DNA from: Streptococcus ovis DSM 16829
GTDB taxonomy: Bacteria; Bacillota; Bacilli; Lactobacillales; Streptococcaceae
Reading direction: 5' to 3'
Length of the DNA stretch: 64,000 nt
NCBI RefSeq assembly: GCF_000380125.1
Contig: NZ_KB904583.1
Span: 1-64,000, forward strand
The notes under the pieces were generated by a model. The model ran no database searches. It had not been told where the DNA came from and was given only the letters and a program-made list of their open reading frames with translations. Both the position numbers and the translations under genes were made by a program. Position 1 is the stretch's first letter, and the number at the start of each line of letters is the position of its first letter. This document shows, in pieces, positions 27,973 through 37,665 of the stretch.

Positions 27973-28129
27973 AGGCTGGGACAAAACTCTGAACAATAAA
28001 ACAAAAAACGAACAAAGGCTATCTCTTATATATTTAAAGAGTATCTTTGTTCGTTTTTATGTACATTTTATTAGAAAAGTAGATTTATTGGTATAAATTT
28101 TCTAAACTAAAAATCTTTTGTCCCAGCCT
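27973..28129. repeat. Small palindromic element with 14-base inverted termini
   Basis: AGGCTGGGACAAAA at 27973-27986 is exactly inverted at 28116-28129. Inside is a second long hairpin (AAAAACGAACAAAG near 28004-28017 against CTTTGTTCGTTTTT at 28045-28058). GGCTGGGACAAAA-ended elements are widespread non-coding repeats in streptococci. Here it lies between convergent genes and may also serve as a two-way terminator. Confidence 0.75.
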
Positions 28130-28145
28130 CTTTTTCGTTTTTCTA

Positions 28146-31001
28146 TTATTTTGTCGTAATAGCTTCTGTTTGAACACTTGGATTCGTTGGTATCAGAGAC
28201 GTCTCAGTCGTAGTTGTCGGTACTTCGGTCGTCGTTGGTACTGTGCTCATACTTTGTCTACTTGTAGTAGGTTCTCCAATAGTTGTTGACCTACTTGTTG
28301 TCTCGTCATTTGTTACACTTGTAATCGGCTCTTTAACCTCTGTTGTTGCATGGGAAGTAGTCTTTGCTTCAGTAGAAGTCGTCGGTTTTTTAGGTTTCTT
28401 TGGTTTCGCTTTTACTTGTGGAGCTTTCTGACCACCAAGCTCACCACCTCTAATACTTGGATAATATTGCGCTAATACTTTTGGAATACCATTCTCATTG
28501 AATTCTAATTCTCGAGGAGGAATGAAGTTATAACGAACATCTATGTATGTGAGGCTATGATTCTGCTCTGTAATCGCCAAAGTTACCAACTGATTAGAAG
28601 GAACTTCCAATGTCTGCAAGCTGGTAAAGGCATTGATGCCTTCCAAGTTTTTGAGGCGGTTTTCTGATAGTTTAAGGGTTTGTAATGTTCCTTGTGTTCC
28701 AGAAATTGCCAAACTAGAAATCTGATTTTGATTGGCAGAGAAGGTATCAATTTGAGGAAGAGCTTCCAAACCAGCCAAAGAGGTCAACTGATTATTGTCC
28801 ATCTGTAAATTCGTCAAAGCTACATTATGCTTTAAGAAAGACAAGTTCTTAATATTGTTCCCATTCAAGTATAGTTCATGCACACTTTCTGTTCTTAGTG
28901 TATCCACATTCAAGTTTGGATTACTAGATAGGAAGAGGGTGATTAACTGTGGCTTATTGGCAAGGGCAGATACATCCTGTAGTTGGTTCTGTTCCAAGCT
29001 GATAGCTGTCAAGTGTTGCAAATCTTTTAAGGCTGAAATATCAGAAATATTATTTTGTTCTAAGTTAAGAGACTCCAACAGTGGCAAGTCTTTCAAGGCT
29101 GAAATATCAGAGATATTGTTGCCTGCCGCAGCCACACTCTTGAGTTTTGGGAATTCCTTTAAGAAGGATAAGTCAGACACATTATTTTGTGAGATATCAA
29201 TACCTTCCAGTTCTGGTAAGCCTTTTAGGAAATCGTAGTTGCTAATACCTGTTTGGGTCATCCACAACTGCTTCAGCTTCTTAAATTTTAGTACAGGTGT
29301 CGGATCCTTAATTGGTGTAAACCCAATTCCCAATACTTCAATATTAGGCATCAAGTCTAGACCTTTACGGGTCAATGGATCTGGATTTTGACCGATATTC
29401 AACTTTTTAACAGTCAAGAGCCAAGCTTTCATTTTCTCAGGATCTGTTTCATTTGCTGGGAACTCTTCATCGGCTACAGCGTGCAAAATATCACGGATAA
29501 TATCATCGTCAAATCCTAATTTTTTCAGTGTATCCATGCCTGTCTGCTGATGAGCATGGGGATCGCCATGATGACCATGTGGGTCAAAAGGCTTGGAGGT
29601 GTCAATATCCTTAAGCAAAATAGAATGTTGATGGTCACCATGTGGGTACACTAGCGCTTTCCCGTTTGGCGTATCCACAACCTGAATACTGGACACATCT
29701 ATACCAAGCTGCGCTGCCAAATAAGCTTTCTTGACTTTTACTTCCTCATCATCTTGCTGCTTTGGATCCCCAATTGGTTTTCCTGTATCAATTGGCTCTG
29801 TATGGTAGTGGTCTCCGTGTGGATAAACTATCATATTGTTCTTCCAATCCACAATAATTTGATCACGTGGAATCTGATATTGCGCCATGATTTGAGCAAC
29901 ACGCTGATCAATCAATTGTTGCAAAGCTGGACTTGGTTGATCATCTTTTGGGGTTGGACTCGGTGTCTTTGGTGTAGATGGTTTCTTTGGAGTTGCTTTT
30001 TTCTGTTTAGCCGCCATCCAGAGTTTTGAAATTTTGATTTCAAGTGGTGATAGCTTAGCAAAAGGGATAAAGTGCTCGTGATTTCCATGCGGAACCACAA
30101 CTCCGTAATCTGTTATTTTCCGAATATCTTTTGGATCGAAAACATAGCCATCACCTTCATGATACCGCTGGCTTTTTGGTAAAGCATACAATTGTTTGAA
30201 TAACTGATCTAGCGTTTCTTCTGCTGGGGTATCTCCTTTTCCTTGCACTTTTGGTGTATGGGGAGCTGGCGGTACTTGGCGAAGAGGTTGGGATTTCTTC
30301 TTCCGTTGTCCTGCTGTTAAGCTATTCCAATAGGCTTGTCCTGCTTGCAAATCTTGCGGTGGGAGAGCTGATTTTGGAATATAATGGTAATGCCCATTAT
30401 GGGTAACGATGTAGGCATCTCCTGTATCATCCACTATATCAGATGCATTGAAAACATAGCCATCATCGGTACGATAGTGCCCATCAGAACCGCGATTATT
30501 AGCGGCTGCTTGTTGCTGTTGAGCAACAGTGGCACTACTTCGAACATTACTTCTCTTCTGAGGATCTCTTAAATAGAGATAATATTGGCCATTTACTTTG
30601 ATAATATAGCCGTCTTTCACTTCATTAACGACATCTTCTTGCTTAAGTGTGTAGTTCGGGTCTTTCATTAAAAGGTCTTCACTGATGATGGCATCAAATG
30701 GCACCTTTCCATTGTAGAAATGGTAGTGGTCCCCATGCAGCGTCACGTAACCATCATCTGTAATCTTGATGACAATCTGCTCCGCAGCAATCCCTTCTTT
30801 CTTAGAAACTTCCTCTGGGGTCAATTTTTCTCTTTTTGCATGTTGATCATCTTTGGTTGTCTTTTTAGAATCTGTTACATAAGCAACCTGATTGTCTCTC
30901 TCACCTCCTTGAGATTTACTATGTTGACTTAAAGTATAAGCTCCTACTAGACCAATACAGGCGACAGTCGCCACCGAGGTCAGAATGATTTTTTTCTTCA
31001 T
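28146..31001 (-). CDS. Histidine-triad (Pht/Htp) surface protein with leucine-rich repeats
   Basis: 951 residues. An N-terminal signal/anchor (1-25, with a Cys in TVACIGLVG as in Pht proteins) is followed by five H-x-x-H-x-H triads: HGDHYH (89), HNGHYH (201), HGNHEH (305), HGDHYH (395), HGDHQH (454), plus a His cluster near 475-484. About ten internalin-like leucine-rich repeats of the LP-LESLNLEQNNISDISALKD type (~560-840) come next, then a Thr-rich tail (~880-951) without LPXTG. The triads bind zinc; LRR versions (Slr/Blr type) act in adhesion. Zinc-repressor (AdcR) boxes lie upstream. Confidence 0.92.
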   Translation of the reverse strand: MKKKIILTSVATVACIGLVGAYTLSQHSKSQGGERDNQVAYVTDSKKTTKDDQHAKREKLTPEEVSKKEGIAAEQIVIKITDDGYVTLHGDHYHFYNGKVPFDAIISEDLLMKDPNYTLKQEDVVNEVKDGYIIKVNGQYYLYLRDPQKRSNVRSSATVAQQQQAAANNRGSDGHYRTDDGYVFNASDIVDDTGDAYIVTHNGHYHYIPKSALPPQDLQAGQAYWNSLTAGQRKKKSQPLRQVPPAPHTPKVQGKGDTPAEETLDQLFKQLYALPKSQRYHEGDGYVFDPKDIRKITDYGVVVPHGNHEHFIPFAKLSPLEIKISKLWMAAKQKKATPKKPSTPKTPSPTPKDDQPSPALQQLIDQRVAQIMAQYQIPRDQIIVDWKNNMIVYPHGDHYHTEPIDTGKPIGDPKQQDDEEVKVKKAYLAAQLGIDVSSIQVVDTPNGKALVYPHGDHQHSILLKDIDTSKPFDPHGHHGDPHAHQQTGMDTLKKLGFDDDIIRDILHAVADEEFPANETDPEKMKAWLLTVKKLNIGQNPDPLTRKGLDLMPNIEVLGIGFTPIKDPTPVLKFKKLKQLWMTQTGISNYDFLKGLPELEGIDISQNNVSDLSFLKEFPKLKSVAAAGNNISDISALKDLPLLESLNLEQNNISDISALKDLQHLTAISLEQNQLQDVSALANKPQLITLFLSSNPNLNVDTLRTESVHELYLNGNNIKNLSFLKHNVALTNLQMDNNQLTSLAGLEALPQIDTFSANQNQISSLAISGTQGTLQTLKLSENRLKNLEGINAFTSLQTLEVPSNQLVTLAITEQNHSLTYIDVRYNFIPPRELEFNENGIPKVLAQYYPSIRGGELGGQKAPQVKAKPKKPKKPTTSTEAKTTSHATTEVKEPITSVTNDETTSRSTTIGEPTTSRQSMSTVPTTTEVPTTTTETSLIPTNPSVQTEAITTK

Positions 31002-31031
31002 GATACTCCTTATTTTCTAATTTTATTAAAT

Positions 31032-31067
31032 TTAACCAGTTTATTAACCATTTTATTAACTAGTTAA
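31032..31067 (-). promoter_or_regulatory. AdcR (zinc) operator pair
   Basis: TTAACTAGTTAA at 31056-31067 is a perfect 12-base palindrome matching the AdcR consensus TTAACYRGTTAA. TTAACCAGTTTA at 31032-31043 is a near match 24 bases away. Both lie upstream of the histidine-triad gene, so it should be derepressed in low zinc. Confidence 0.8.
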
Positions 31068-31119
31068 TAGTTTACCTAAAATAAAATTTTTGTCAACCCT
31101 TTTTCAACATTTTCTAAAA

Positions 31120-31147
31120 AGAAAAACCTTAGTTTCCACTAAGGTTG
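31120..31147 (-). terminator. Rho-independent terminator after aroE
   Basis: Stem AACCTTAGT / ACTAAGGTT with a 4-base loop, then TTTTTC on the minus strand, 11 bases past the aroE stop. Confidence 0.85.
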
Positions 31148-31157
31148 CATTCCCACA

Positions 31158-32030
31158 TTATTTGTAAAATAGAATCTCTCGAATATCGTCCACAGGCATG
31201 TCCTTTCCTGTATGAAGTTTAAAGGCTTCTGCTCCTTGATAAAGCATCATCGACAGACCATTGAAAGCTTTCTGACAACCATGTTGCCGGGCAAATTTGA
31301 GCAATTCTGTCTCGGAGGGATTGTACACGACGTCAAACACAACTAAATCTGGACGGATAACGGCTGGATCATTAATTAATTTCATGTCTTCATAGGGCTT
31401 CATCCCAATACCTGTCGCATCTATATAAATTGCGCTTTCCCCAATAGAACGATAAAAATCTTCCGTGTTGGACAAATCATTCAAGGTTACCTGACAGTCG
31501 GTTTCTTGATTAATCCGCTCAACAACAGTGGCTGCTTTTTCAAAAGCCGTGTCCTTAATGTTATAGATTCGAACTTCCTTAGCCCCATCAAGAGCAGCCT
31601 GTACCGCAATTGCAGTTCCGGCACCACCAATACCTGCCATGGTGATAATCTGATCTCGGACCGCCACCCCTTCTGCTGCTAAGGCTTGAATAGCACCTGT
31701 GCCATCTGTATTGTAACCAACCAAATGTCCATCTTTATTGGTAAAGGTATTGACGGCACCAATCATCTGAGCAGCTGGTGATAATTCATCCAAATAGGGC
31801 AAAATTGCCTGTTTATTTGGCATAGAGATATTGCCACCGACAATTCCAAGAGCACGGACCGCGCGAACCGCATCCGCTAACTCTTCTTGCCCCACTTCAA
31901 AAGCTAGATAGGCATAGTCCAATCCTAATTTAGCGTAGGTTTCATTGTACATTTTGGGTGACAATGAATGACGAATTGGAGTTGCCATCAAAGCCAACAT
32001 TTCTGTATGTCCAGATAAACGTTCTGACAT
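31158..32030 (-). CDS. aroE: Shikimate/quinate dehydrogenase (AroE/YdiB family), paralogue 1
   Basis: 290 residues. N-terminal substrate domain with [20 protein letters not shown] and the catalytic Lys in SMPNKQA, Asp in YNTDGTGA; then a Rossmann domain with [18 protein letters not shown]. The loop after the second strand reads RIYNIKD rather than the NRT/NR-[ST]-xx-[KR] loop of NADP-specific AroE, which suggests NAD use as in quinate dehydrogenases. About 120 bases downstream of a close paralogue with a terminator-like hairpin between. One copy probably serves biosynthesis and the other catabolism, but which is which is not readable. Confidence 0.9.
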   Translation of the reverse strand: MSERLSGHTEMLALMATPIRHSLSPKMYNETYAKLGLDYAYLAFEVGQEELADAVRAVRALGIVGGNISMPNKQAILPYLDELSPAAQMIGAVNTFTNKDGHLVGYNTDGTGAIQALAAEGVAVRDQIITMAGIGGAGTAIAVQAALDGAKEVRIYNIKDTAFEKAATVVERINQETDCQVTLNDLSNTEDFYRSIGESAIYIDATGIGMKPYEDMKLINDPAVIRPDLVVFDVVYNPSETELLKFARQHGCQKAFNGLSMMLYQGAEAFKLHTGKDMPVDDIREILFYK

Positions 32031-32055
32031 AAGCTTCCTTCTTTCTTTTCATCGA

Positions 32056-32107
32056 AAAAGGAGTGATTGCTATCAATCACTTGCCGAAATTGATTCCTCA
32101 CTCCTTT
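32056..32107 (-). terminator. Hairpin/terminator between the aroE paralogues
   Basis: AAAGGAGTGA pairs with TCACTCCTTT across a loop that also holds a GTGATTG / CAATCAC hairpin; T run on the minus strand. It probably reduces read-through from paralogue 2 into paralogue 1. Confidence 0.65.
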
Positions 32108-32151
32108 ATATGGTAGGTTTGCCAATGGGCATAACCTCTTATTTTCCTACT

Positions 32152-33036
32152 TTAGTTTGCATCACTAAAGAAGGTATCGCGAATATAGTCAACTGGCATA
32201 TCATGTCCTGTATGGAGTTTGAAGGCTTCAGCGCCTTGGTACAACATCATACCGATACCATTGATAGCTTTTTTCGCACCATGTTCTCTAGCGAATTTCA
32301 ACAATTCTGTTTCTGCTGGGCTATAGACCACATCAAAGACCACCAAATCATCGCGGATAACAGCTGGATCATTGATCAATTTTTGATCTTGCAATGGTTT
32401 CATACCAACACCTGTCGCATCAATGTAAATGGAAGATTCCGCAATAGATGCATAGAATTCTTCTGTATTTTCCAAGTGATGTACAGTTGCTTTTGCAGAA
32501 GTTTTGGCATTGATTTTTTCTGCCATATCCACAGCATTTTGCCAGCAACGGTCATCAATATTGAAAATGCGGATTTCTTTCGCACCATCAATTGCCAACT
32601 GGGCTTCAATGGCACTACCTGCACCACCTGCACCAGCAATGGTGATAATTTGGTCTTTGACTTCAACACCTTCAGCAGCCAAGGCACGAACCGCACCTGT
32701 ACCATCTGTACAGTAACCTTTCAAATGACCAGTACCATCCACATTGACAACTGTATTCACCGCACCAGTCAATTCAACAACTGGATCGATTTCATCCAAG
32801 AGTGGAATGATGGCTTGTTTGTTTGGCATTGAGACATTTGAACCGCGAATGCCCAAGGCACGAATACCTTGAACCGCATCTGCTAATTCTTCTTGACCGA
32901 CTTCAAATGCCAAATAAGCATAGTCCAATCCTAATTTTGCATAGGCTTCATTGTGCATTTTTGGTGACAAAGAATGACGAATTGGAGTTGCAATAAGAGA
33001 AACCAAAAGTGTGTGACCTGATAAACGTTCTGCCAT
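32152..33036 (-). CDS. aroE: Shikimate/quinate dehydrogenase (AroE/YdiB family), paralogue 2
   Basis: About 294 residues from the ATG at 33036 ([20 protein letters not shown]); the frame's earlier start at 33066 has no ribosome site, whereas AGAGGT precedes 33036. Same landmarks as paralogue 1: [33 protein letters not shown] and [18 protein letters not shown], with RIFNIDDR at the cofactor loop. The two proteins are alike along their whole length, so a tandem duplication is clear. It follows the MFS gene closely and is part of the LysR-flanked unit. Confidence 0.9.
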   Translation of the reverse strand: MAERLSGHTLLVSLIATPIRHSLSPKMHNEAYAKLGLDYAYLAFEVGQEELADAVQGIRALGIRGSNVSMPNKQAIIPLLDEIDPVVELTGAVNTVVNVDGTGHLKGYCTDGTGAVRALAAEGVEVKDQIITIAGAGGAGSAIEAQLAIDGAKEIRIFNIDDRCWQNAVDMAEKINAKTSAKATVHHLENTEEFYASIAESSIYIDATGVGMKPLQDQKLINDPAVIRDDLVVFDVVYSPAETELLKFAREHGAKKAINGIGMMLYQGAEAFKLHTGHDMPVDYIRDTFFSDAN

Positions 33037-33077
33037 GATAGACCTCTTTCTAATGATAAAATTCAACTAGAGATTGA

Positions 33078-34298
33078 TTATGAAACTGCTTGTTTCGAGT
33101 AAAAAATTGCTTGATAACGTCGATGCACAAAGTAGAGACTGACTGTTCCTACAAAGGCTAAAGCCACTACCAGTACAAAGACAAGAGAAATATGTTGTTC
33201 TGCTAACAAACCGGTCAGATATGGGACCCCCATCACAGAGATTGAGGTTGCTAACGAATAATAGCTGGTAATCAAACCACGTTTGAAAGGGAAAAATTCA
33301 AGTAAGACAGCTAGGCCTAATTGCCAAATACCTCCAGCAGCGAAAAATCCAACACAGAAAGTCGCAACTAAGACGGTGAACTCATTTGGAAAGCCTAGCA
33401 TGATAGCCAGCGACATCCCTGTAATCGCTGTACAAAACATCATGTAAACCGGAACATTGATGCCACGGTTCACAATAAAAGATGTGATGAAAACAGAGAT
33501 AAAAGAAAATATGCTGTAGGCGCTGACCAGAACAAGACTGTCTGCCTCCTTCATCATCAATGCTTCCTGTGCAAATGTTGGAATCCAAGTGATAAAGACA
33601 TTGAACAGTGAGACCGATACAAAGGAGAAGACCATCAGAGCCATTCCCTCCACTAAAAATGTCGCACCTGTTGGCTCATATCCGCTATTTTCCTCTTCAT
33701 TTTTTTCAATTTCGACAACCTTTGCTCCTGAGACAGCTGGAAATGGGAGTCTCAAAATCAAGAAAAGGTTCAGGAGTAAACAAACCGCGGATACAATAAA
33801 GGTCCAACCAAAATAGAGATTTCTTTGTAAAATAAAACGTGTCACGATTGGAAAGACAAACTGTCCCATTGAAATAAAAGCCTTATTCAAGACACTTAGG
33901 GCACTATTTTTTGTTCGACTTTCAAACGCCTCTACTACTACTGGGTAAGTGGCGGTATCAAGAAAGGCATTTCCAAAGCCCGCAAAGACGGACACGACAA
34001 ACGCGCAAATGTAATTTGGAGAATAGAGCAAACCAATGAAAAAGACGATGTAGGAAAGAACACCTAGCAGGACAGCTCGCTTCCGACCTAATTTATCAGA
34101 AATAAGCCCAGCTGCATTGATACTCAAAATGCGCCCTAACCCTACCGCGCTCAGCACTAGAGTTACTTGACTAAGGGACGCTCCCCATTGTTCTCTCAGT
34201 ATCGTCATGTTCTGTGAGACGATAATGGCTGCGATTCCTTGAAATACATAATTGACATACAAACTACTAATCGTAGGAATATACTGATTTTTCTTCAT
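33078..34298 (-). CDS. MFS transporter (shikimate/quinate-type cluster), 1
   Basis: About 406 residues, 12 predicted helices. The MFS loop 2-3 motif GLISDKLGRKRAVLLG is intact. Start at 34298 (MKKNQYIPTISSLYV) is preferred since AAAGGGA lies seven bases upstream; the ATG at 34316 has none. Two MFS genes in a row resemble the Listeria qui cluster, where such carriers import shikimate or quinate. The substrate here is inferred only from context. A small hairpin (34333-34362) lies just upstream of the gene. Confidence 0.85.
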   Translation of the reverse strand: MKKNQYIPTISSLYVNYVFQGIAAIIVSQNMTILREQWGASLSQVTLVLSAVGLGRILSINAAGLISDKLGRKRAVLLGVLSYIVFFIGLLYSPNYICAFVVSVFAGFGNAFLDTATYPVVVEAFESRTKNSALSVLNKAFISMGQFVFPIVTRFILQRNLYFGWTFIVSAVCLLLNLFLILRLPFPAVSGAKVVEIEKNEEENSGYEPTGATFLVEGMALMVFSFVSVSLFNVFITWIPTFAQEALMMKEADSLVLVSAYSIFSFISVFITSFIVNRGINVPVYMMFCTAITGMSLAIMLGFPNEFTVLVATFCVGFFAAGGIWQLGLAVLLEFFPFKRGLITSYYSLATSISVMGVPYLTGLLAEQHISLVFVLVVALAFVGTVSLYFVHRRYQAIFYSKQAVS

Positions 34299-34381
34299 CG
34301 TACGATTCCCTTTCATCCAATCTGTTATAATGGAAAGCTAGGATTCACACCTAGCCTTTCATCATTTATTATAACATGATT

Positions 34382-35707
34382 TTAGTTTGCTTTTTTAGAA
34401 TTTGAGAAGATAGATACACCAAAAATATGACCATAACGGTAGCCTACAAAGACCATCAAGGCTGCTGACAAAATACCAGTAGCAGCAATAAGTAGTAAAA
34501 TCGTTGGTGCATTTGGATATGTAAGAACACCATTGACTTCCTCAGCTGCTAAAAGAGCTGACGCAGCTTTTGGTACGATGTAAGAACCAAGTGCCATTAC
34601 AAAGTAGTACACACTTGTATTGAATCCTTTGTTAGAAGTAAAGAATTGGTTTAACACACCATTTCCCATTTGAAGAAGACCACCAGCTGCACAGAAACCA
34701 ACAACAACACCTGCAAGCGTCAATGTCATAGGTGATGGGAAGAAGTAAACAAGCAAACCAGCAAGACCTGAGAAGACTGGTGCTACTACCAAGATTGCCA
34801 CGTCACGAATACCACGTGCCATCAAGAATGAGAAGAAAATCGTCGCAACTAATCCACCAAATTGGTAAAGAGAAGTTACAGAAGCGGCTGCTCCTTCGCT
34901 CATTTTCAAAACTGTTCCAGCATAGATTTTTGATACTTGTTGGAAGAGATAGAAGTTTGAGTAAATTGTCAACGCAAAGAGTGACAAAACAGTCCCATCA
35001 ATGATGAATTTCGCACGATCATTGTGGTTGGCTTTATCTGTTGTTTCTGCCACTTGCACATTTCCTGATTGGCGTTTTTCCAATTCTTTAATCGCTTGCG
35101 CAGGTTTTAAGCCTTCAGCCTTTTGCATATCCAAGTCTGGGAATGGCGCAAAAATGGCACCAACCAACACAACAATACTCAAGATGAATGGTAACCAAAT
35201 TCCCAATTCAGCTGACATGCTATTTGAAGCCAAGAAAGCCACAAATAATGGATAAAGGATAGAAGATACAGAAATAAATGTTTTACCAAGTACAGAAGCT
35301 GTTGACTTGTTTTCTGGATACATTTCAAAGAGAGCTGGGTTGATTGACCCATCAAAGAGTGACGTCATAGCACCACCGATAAAGGCTAAGATACTTGCTA
35401 CTGCCAAGTTATTCGCAACCAAGAAGGTTCCAAACATCAAGACATATCCAATCAAACCAGTTACTGCGACAGGTTTCCGACCAATTTTATCGGATAAAGG
35501 ACCTGAGAAGACAAGGAAGGAAATTTTACCAATCCCAGTCCACGCAACAACTGACAAAATGTCTGCGGCAGCCGTTTTTGGATCCAAGTCCCATTTTTCT
35601 GTGAAGAGGGCTGCATTTTGTGAAATCGTAATGGCTTGCATCCCATGACAGAAGTATGCCATCCAGAGCAAGATTGCAGTGAAATTGTACTTATTATTTT
35701 TAAACAT
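34382..35707 (-). CDS. MFS transporter (shikimate/quinate-type cluster), 2
   Basis: 441 residues, 12 helices, loop motif GPLSDKIGRKPVAVTG and a central cytoplasmic loop near residues 195-230 (KAEGLKPAQAIKELEKRQSG). It is related to the following MFS gene (shared start Q-A-I-T-I-S-Q-N against AAIIVSQN). Co-transcribed with the SDR gene upstream (73-base gap). Membrane protein; substrate inferred from neighbours. Confidence 0.85.
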   Translation of the reverse strand: MFKNNKYNFTAILLWMAYFCHGMQAITISQNAALFTEKWDLDPKTAAADILSVVAWTGIGKISFLVFSGPLSDKIGRKPVAVTGLIGYVLMFGTFLVANNLAVASILAFIGGAMTSLFDGSINPALFEMYPENKSTASVLGKTFISVSSILYPLFVAFLASNSMSAELGIWLPFILSIVVLVGAIFAPFPDLDMQKAEGLKPAQAIKELEKRQSGNVQVAETTDKANHNDRAKFIIDGTVLSLFALTIYSNFYLFQQVSKIYAGTVLKMSEGAAASVTSLYQFGGLVATIFFSFLMARGIRDVAILVVAPVFSGLAGLLVYFFPSPMTLTLAGVVVGFCAAGGLLQMGNGVLNQFFTSNKGFNTSVYYFVMALGSYIVPKAASALLAAEEVNGVLTYPNAPTILLLIAATGILSAALMVFVGYRYGHIFGVSIFSNSKKAN

Positions 35708-35780
35708 TTCGTCCTAAATTCCTTTCATAAATGCAGTTGAGAGCGGCTAATTGCCTAGTCGCCTCAACTATTTTTACTGT

Positions 35781-36638
35781 TTATTGATTGCCTTTGATAC
35801 GTTCAAGGTAAGCATTGTGTTCTTTAACTGCAAATTCACGACGGCCACCTGGTTTTGGTGTTTGGTCACCCATCATGATACCGAATCCGCCTTCAACACG
35901 CAATTCGTGGCCATTTGTGTAATCTGAACGATCACTTGCTAGGTACATAACAGCATTGGCAATATCCATTGTGTTTCCGATGCGTTTGTTAGCCGTCAAG
36001 GCTTTACGACCTTCTTCAACGACTGGATCAGCATAGAAGCTTTCTGATAATGGTGTTTTCACAAAACATGGTTGGATACAGTTTGAACGAACCCCAAATT
36101 GTCCCCATTCAGCTGCCATTTGACGTGACATCATGTTGACACCAGCTTTTGTTGAGCTATAAGCTGCTGAGTATGTTTCTGGGAAAACTGAAGCAATCGT
36201 TGAGATATGTACCATTGTCCCCTTACCTTGCTTGATAAATTGACGACCAAAGCGTTGAGATACCAAGAAGTAACCTGTCAAGTTGATATCCACTGTTTGG
36301 CGCCATTCTTCTAATGGAAGATCTTCCAAAGGACAGGCACGGAGCATAGCAGCTGTATTGACCAAGATATCCACCCGACCAAATTTTTCGAGGGCTTTTG
36401 CGACTGCATTGTCCACTTCTTCTTCTGAAGTCGAGTTTGTTTTCACCGCAAGTGTTTCTACGCCATATTCTTTCGCAATTTCTTCGGCGTATTCGACAAG
36501 AGCATCTTCACGAATATCCAATAAGATGACACTTGTTCCTTGTTTTGCAAATTCTTGAACGATTGTCCGTCCCATACCACCTACGGCACCCGTAACGGCT
36601 GCGACTTTTCCTTCAAGACCTAACCACTTATCTGACAT
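35781..36638 (-). CDS. Short-chain dehydrogenase/reductase
   Basis: 285 residues. Classical SDR: cofactor motif TGAVGGMGR (residues ~16-24) with Asp at the end of strand 2 (LLDIRED), which favours NAD; NTAAM; catalytic Ser in VHISTIAS and Y-S-S-T-K. The C-terminal YTNGHELRVEGGFGIMMG is standard, followed by ~25 extra residues. It probably oxidises or reduces a ring hydroxyl in the quinate/shikimate route, e.g. a cyclohexane carboxylate (inference). 27 bases downstream of the TIM-barrel gene. Confidence 0.88.
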   Translation of the reverse strand: MSDKWLGLEGKVAAVTGAVGGMGRTIVQEFAKQGTSVILLDIREDALVEYAEEIAKEYGVETLAVKTNSTSEEEVDNAVAKALEKFGRVDILVNTAAMLRACPLEDLPLEEWRQTVDINLTGYFLVSQRFGRQFIKQGKGTMVHISTIASVFPETYSAAYSSTKAGVNMMSRQMAAEWGQFGVRSNCIQPCFVKTPLSESFYADPVVEEGRKALTANKRIGNTMDIANAVMYLASDRSDYTNGHELRVEGGFGIMMGDQTPKPGGRREFAVKEHNAYLERIKGNQ

Positions 36639-36665
36639 GATATCCTCCTCTTTTATTGTCTACTC

Positions 36666-37508
36666 TTATTTTGATGGCAATTGTTCTGGCCATGCTTCTT
36701 CCAATACTTTCACTGTATTGTCAAAAGTATGCGCCGCCGCTTCTACCAAACCACGTCCCAAGATTTCATCTGAAATCACTTCAACACCAATGACTTTAGG
36801 TTCGATACCAGCTTCTTTAATCATGCGAACAAAACCAGCTGTGTCTTTTGCACCTGTACCTGGTGCCAAACGGTCATGCATAGATTCATCACGCAAGATT
36901 GAGAATGCGTATGGACGATCATAGGCGTCATTGATTTGGATAGAAATAACTTTTTCAGCTTCTTCTTTTGTCAATGCACGGTAAGGCTGATCTGCACGAA
37001 CCCAGTGCCATGTGTCTAAGATAAGCATCGCATTGTCAGCACCAGAAGCTTTCACAACAGCGTACGCTTTATCAAAATTAGGAAGACCTGAATAAGGCAT
37101 TGGCTCTACACCAATGATGCGATGACCAGCACGCGCACACAATTCTTTCAATTTTTGTGCAGTGTATTCAACAGAATAGTTTTCCATCAAGCCACAGTTG
37201 ATATGGCCTACGTTGAACAAATCACACATATGGAAGCACATTTGTTCTTTGTATTTTTGTTCATAGCTACGGTTTTCTTCAGCCCATTGAACAATATATT
37301 CTACTTCGGTTACCTTGATATCGTATTTATCAAGAATAGCAAGAATATCTTGGTCCGTCAAGCCTTCTTGAAGGGCATCAACATACGTTTCAGCACGAAG
37401 TCCAATTCCTTCATAACCAGCTTCTTTAGCAGATTTTACACGGTCTTCAAAGGTACATTGGTCACCCAATGTCCAAGAGCTAATAGTAATTGGTGAAAGT
37501 TTAGACAT
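36666..37508 (-). CDS. Sugar-phosphate isomerase-like TIM barrel, dehydroshikimate dehydratase candidate
   Basis: 280 residues of the xylose-isomerase/AP-endonuclease-2 fold. Metal ligands can be placed: Glu in IIGVEPMPYS, Asp and His in LILDTWHWV (D-x-x-H), the QINDA strand, and Glu in VIGVEVISDE. Dehydroshikimate dehydratases of the QuiC/AsbF type share this fold and the D-x-x-H ligand pair, and in Listeria such a gene sits with aroE, MFS genes and a LysR regulator. If so, it would make protocatechuate. Other isomerase roles remain possible. First gene of the LysR-controlled unit. Confidence 0.8.
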   Translation of the reverse strand: MSKLSPITISSWTLGDQCTFEDRVKSAKEAGYEGIGLRAETYVDALQEGLTDQDILAILDKYDIKVTEVEYIVQWAEENRSYEQKYKEQMCFHMCDLFNVGHINCGLMENYSVEYTAQKLKELCARAGHRIIGVEPMPYSGLPNFDKAYAVVKASGADNAMLILDTWHWVRADQPYRALTKEEAEKVISIQINDAYDRPYAFSILRDESMHDRLAPGTGAKDTAGFVRMIKEAGIEPKVIGVEVISDEILGRGLVEAAAHTFDNTVKVLEEAWPEQLPSK

Positions 37509-37554
37509 AATCCAGTCCCCCTAGTTTGTTAATTTTTTCACTTTCTACACTGCT

Positions 37555-37583
37555 ATTATAATCCAGTGGGGACGGAAAAACAA
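37555..37583 (-). promoter_or_regulatory. Promoter of the quinate/shikimate-type operon
   Basis: TTGTTT (37578-37583) and TATAAT (37555-37560) on the minus strand with 17 bases between, about 50 bases upstream of the TIM-barrel gene. Confidence 0.65.
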
Positions 37584-37604
37584 ATTAGAAAAAAATTATG
37601 AATT

Positions 37605-37621
37605 GATAGATTTTATCTATC
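37605..37621. promoter_or_regulatory. Probable LysR-type operator
   Basis: GATAGAT-TTT-ATCTATC, a perfect 7-base dyad with a T-N11-A core, in the divergent region 22 bases upstream of the -35 of the operon promoter and 45 bases upstream of the LysR start. A typical placement for the activator recognition site. Confidence 0.7.
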
Positions 37622-37665
37622 ATTCGTGCTATACTTACACTAACAGCACAGAGAGGGGATTCTAC

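Noticed and set aside
27973-28129. Small regulatory RNA
   Set aside because: Inverted termini shared with widespread streptococcal repeats explain the structure; no separate promoter seen.
29754-30029. Trp/His-rich plus-strand frames opposite the histidine-triad gene
   Set aside because: Antisense shadows of repeated His codons; no start signals.
32110-32832. 240-codon plus-strand frame opposite aroE paralogue 2
   Set aside because: Antisense of a well-supported gene, Cys/Phe-rich composition, no ribosome site.
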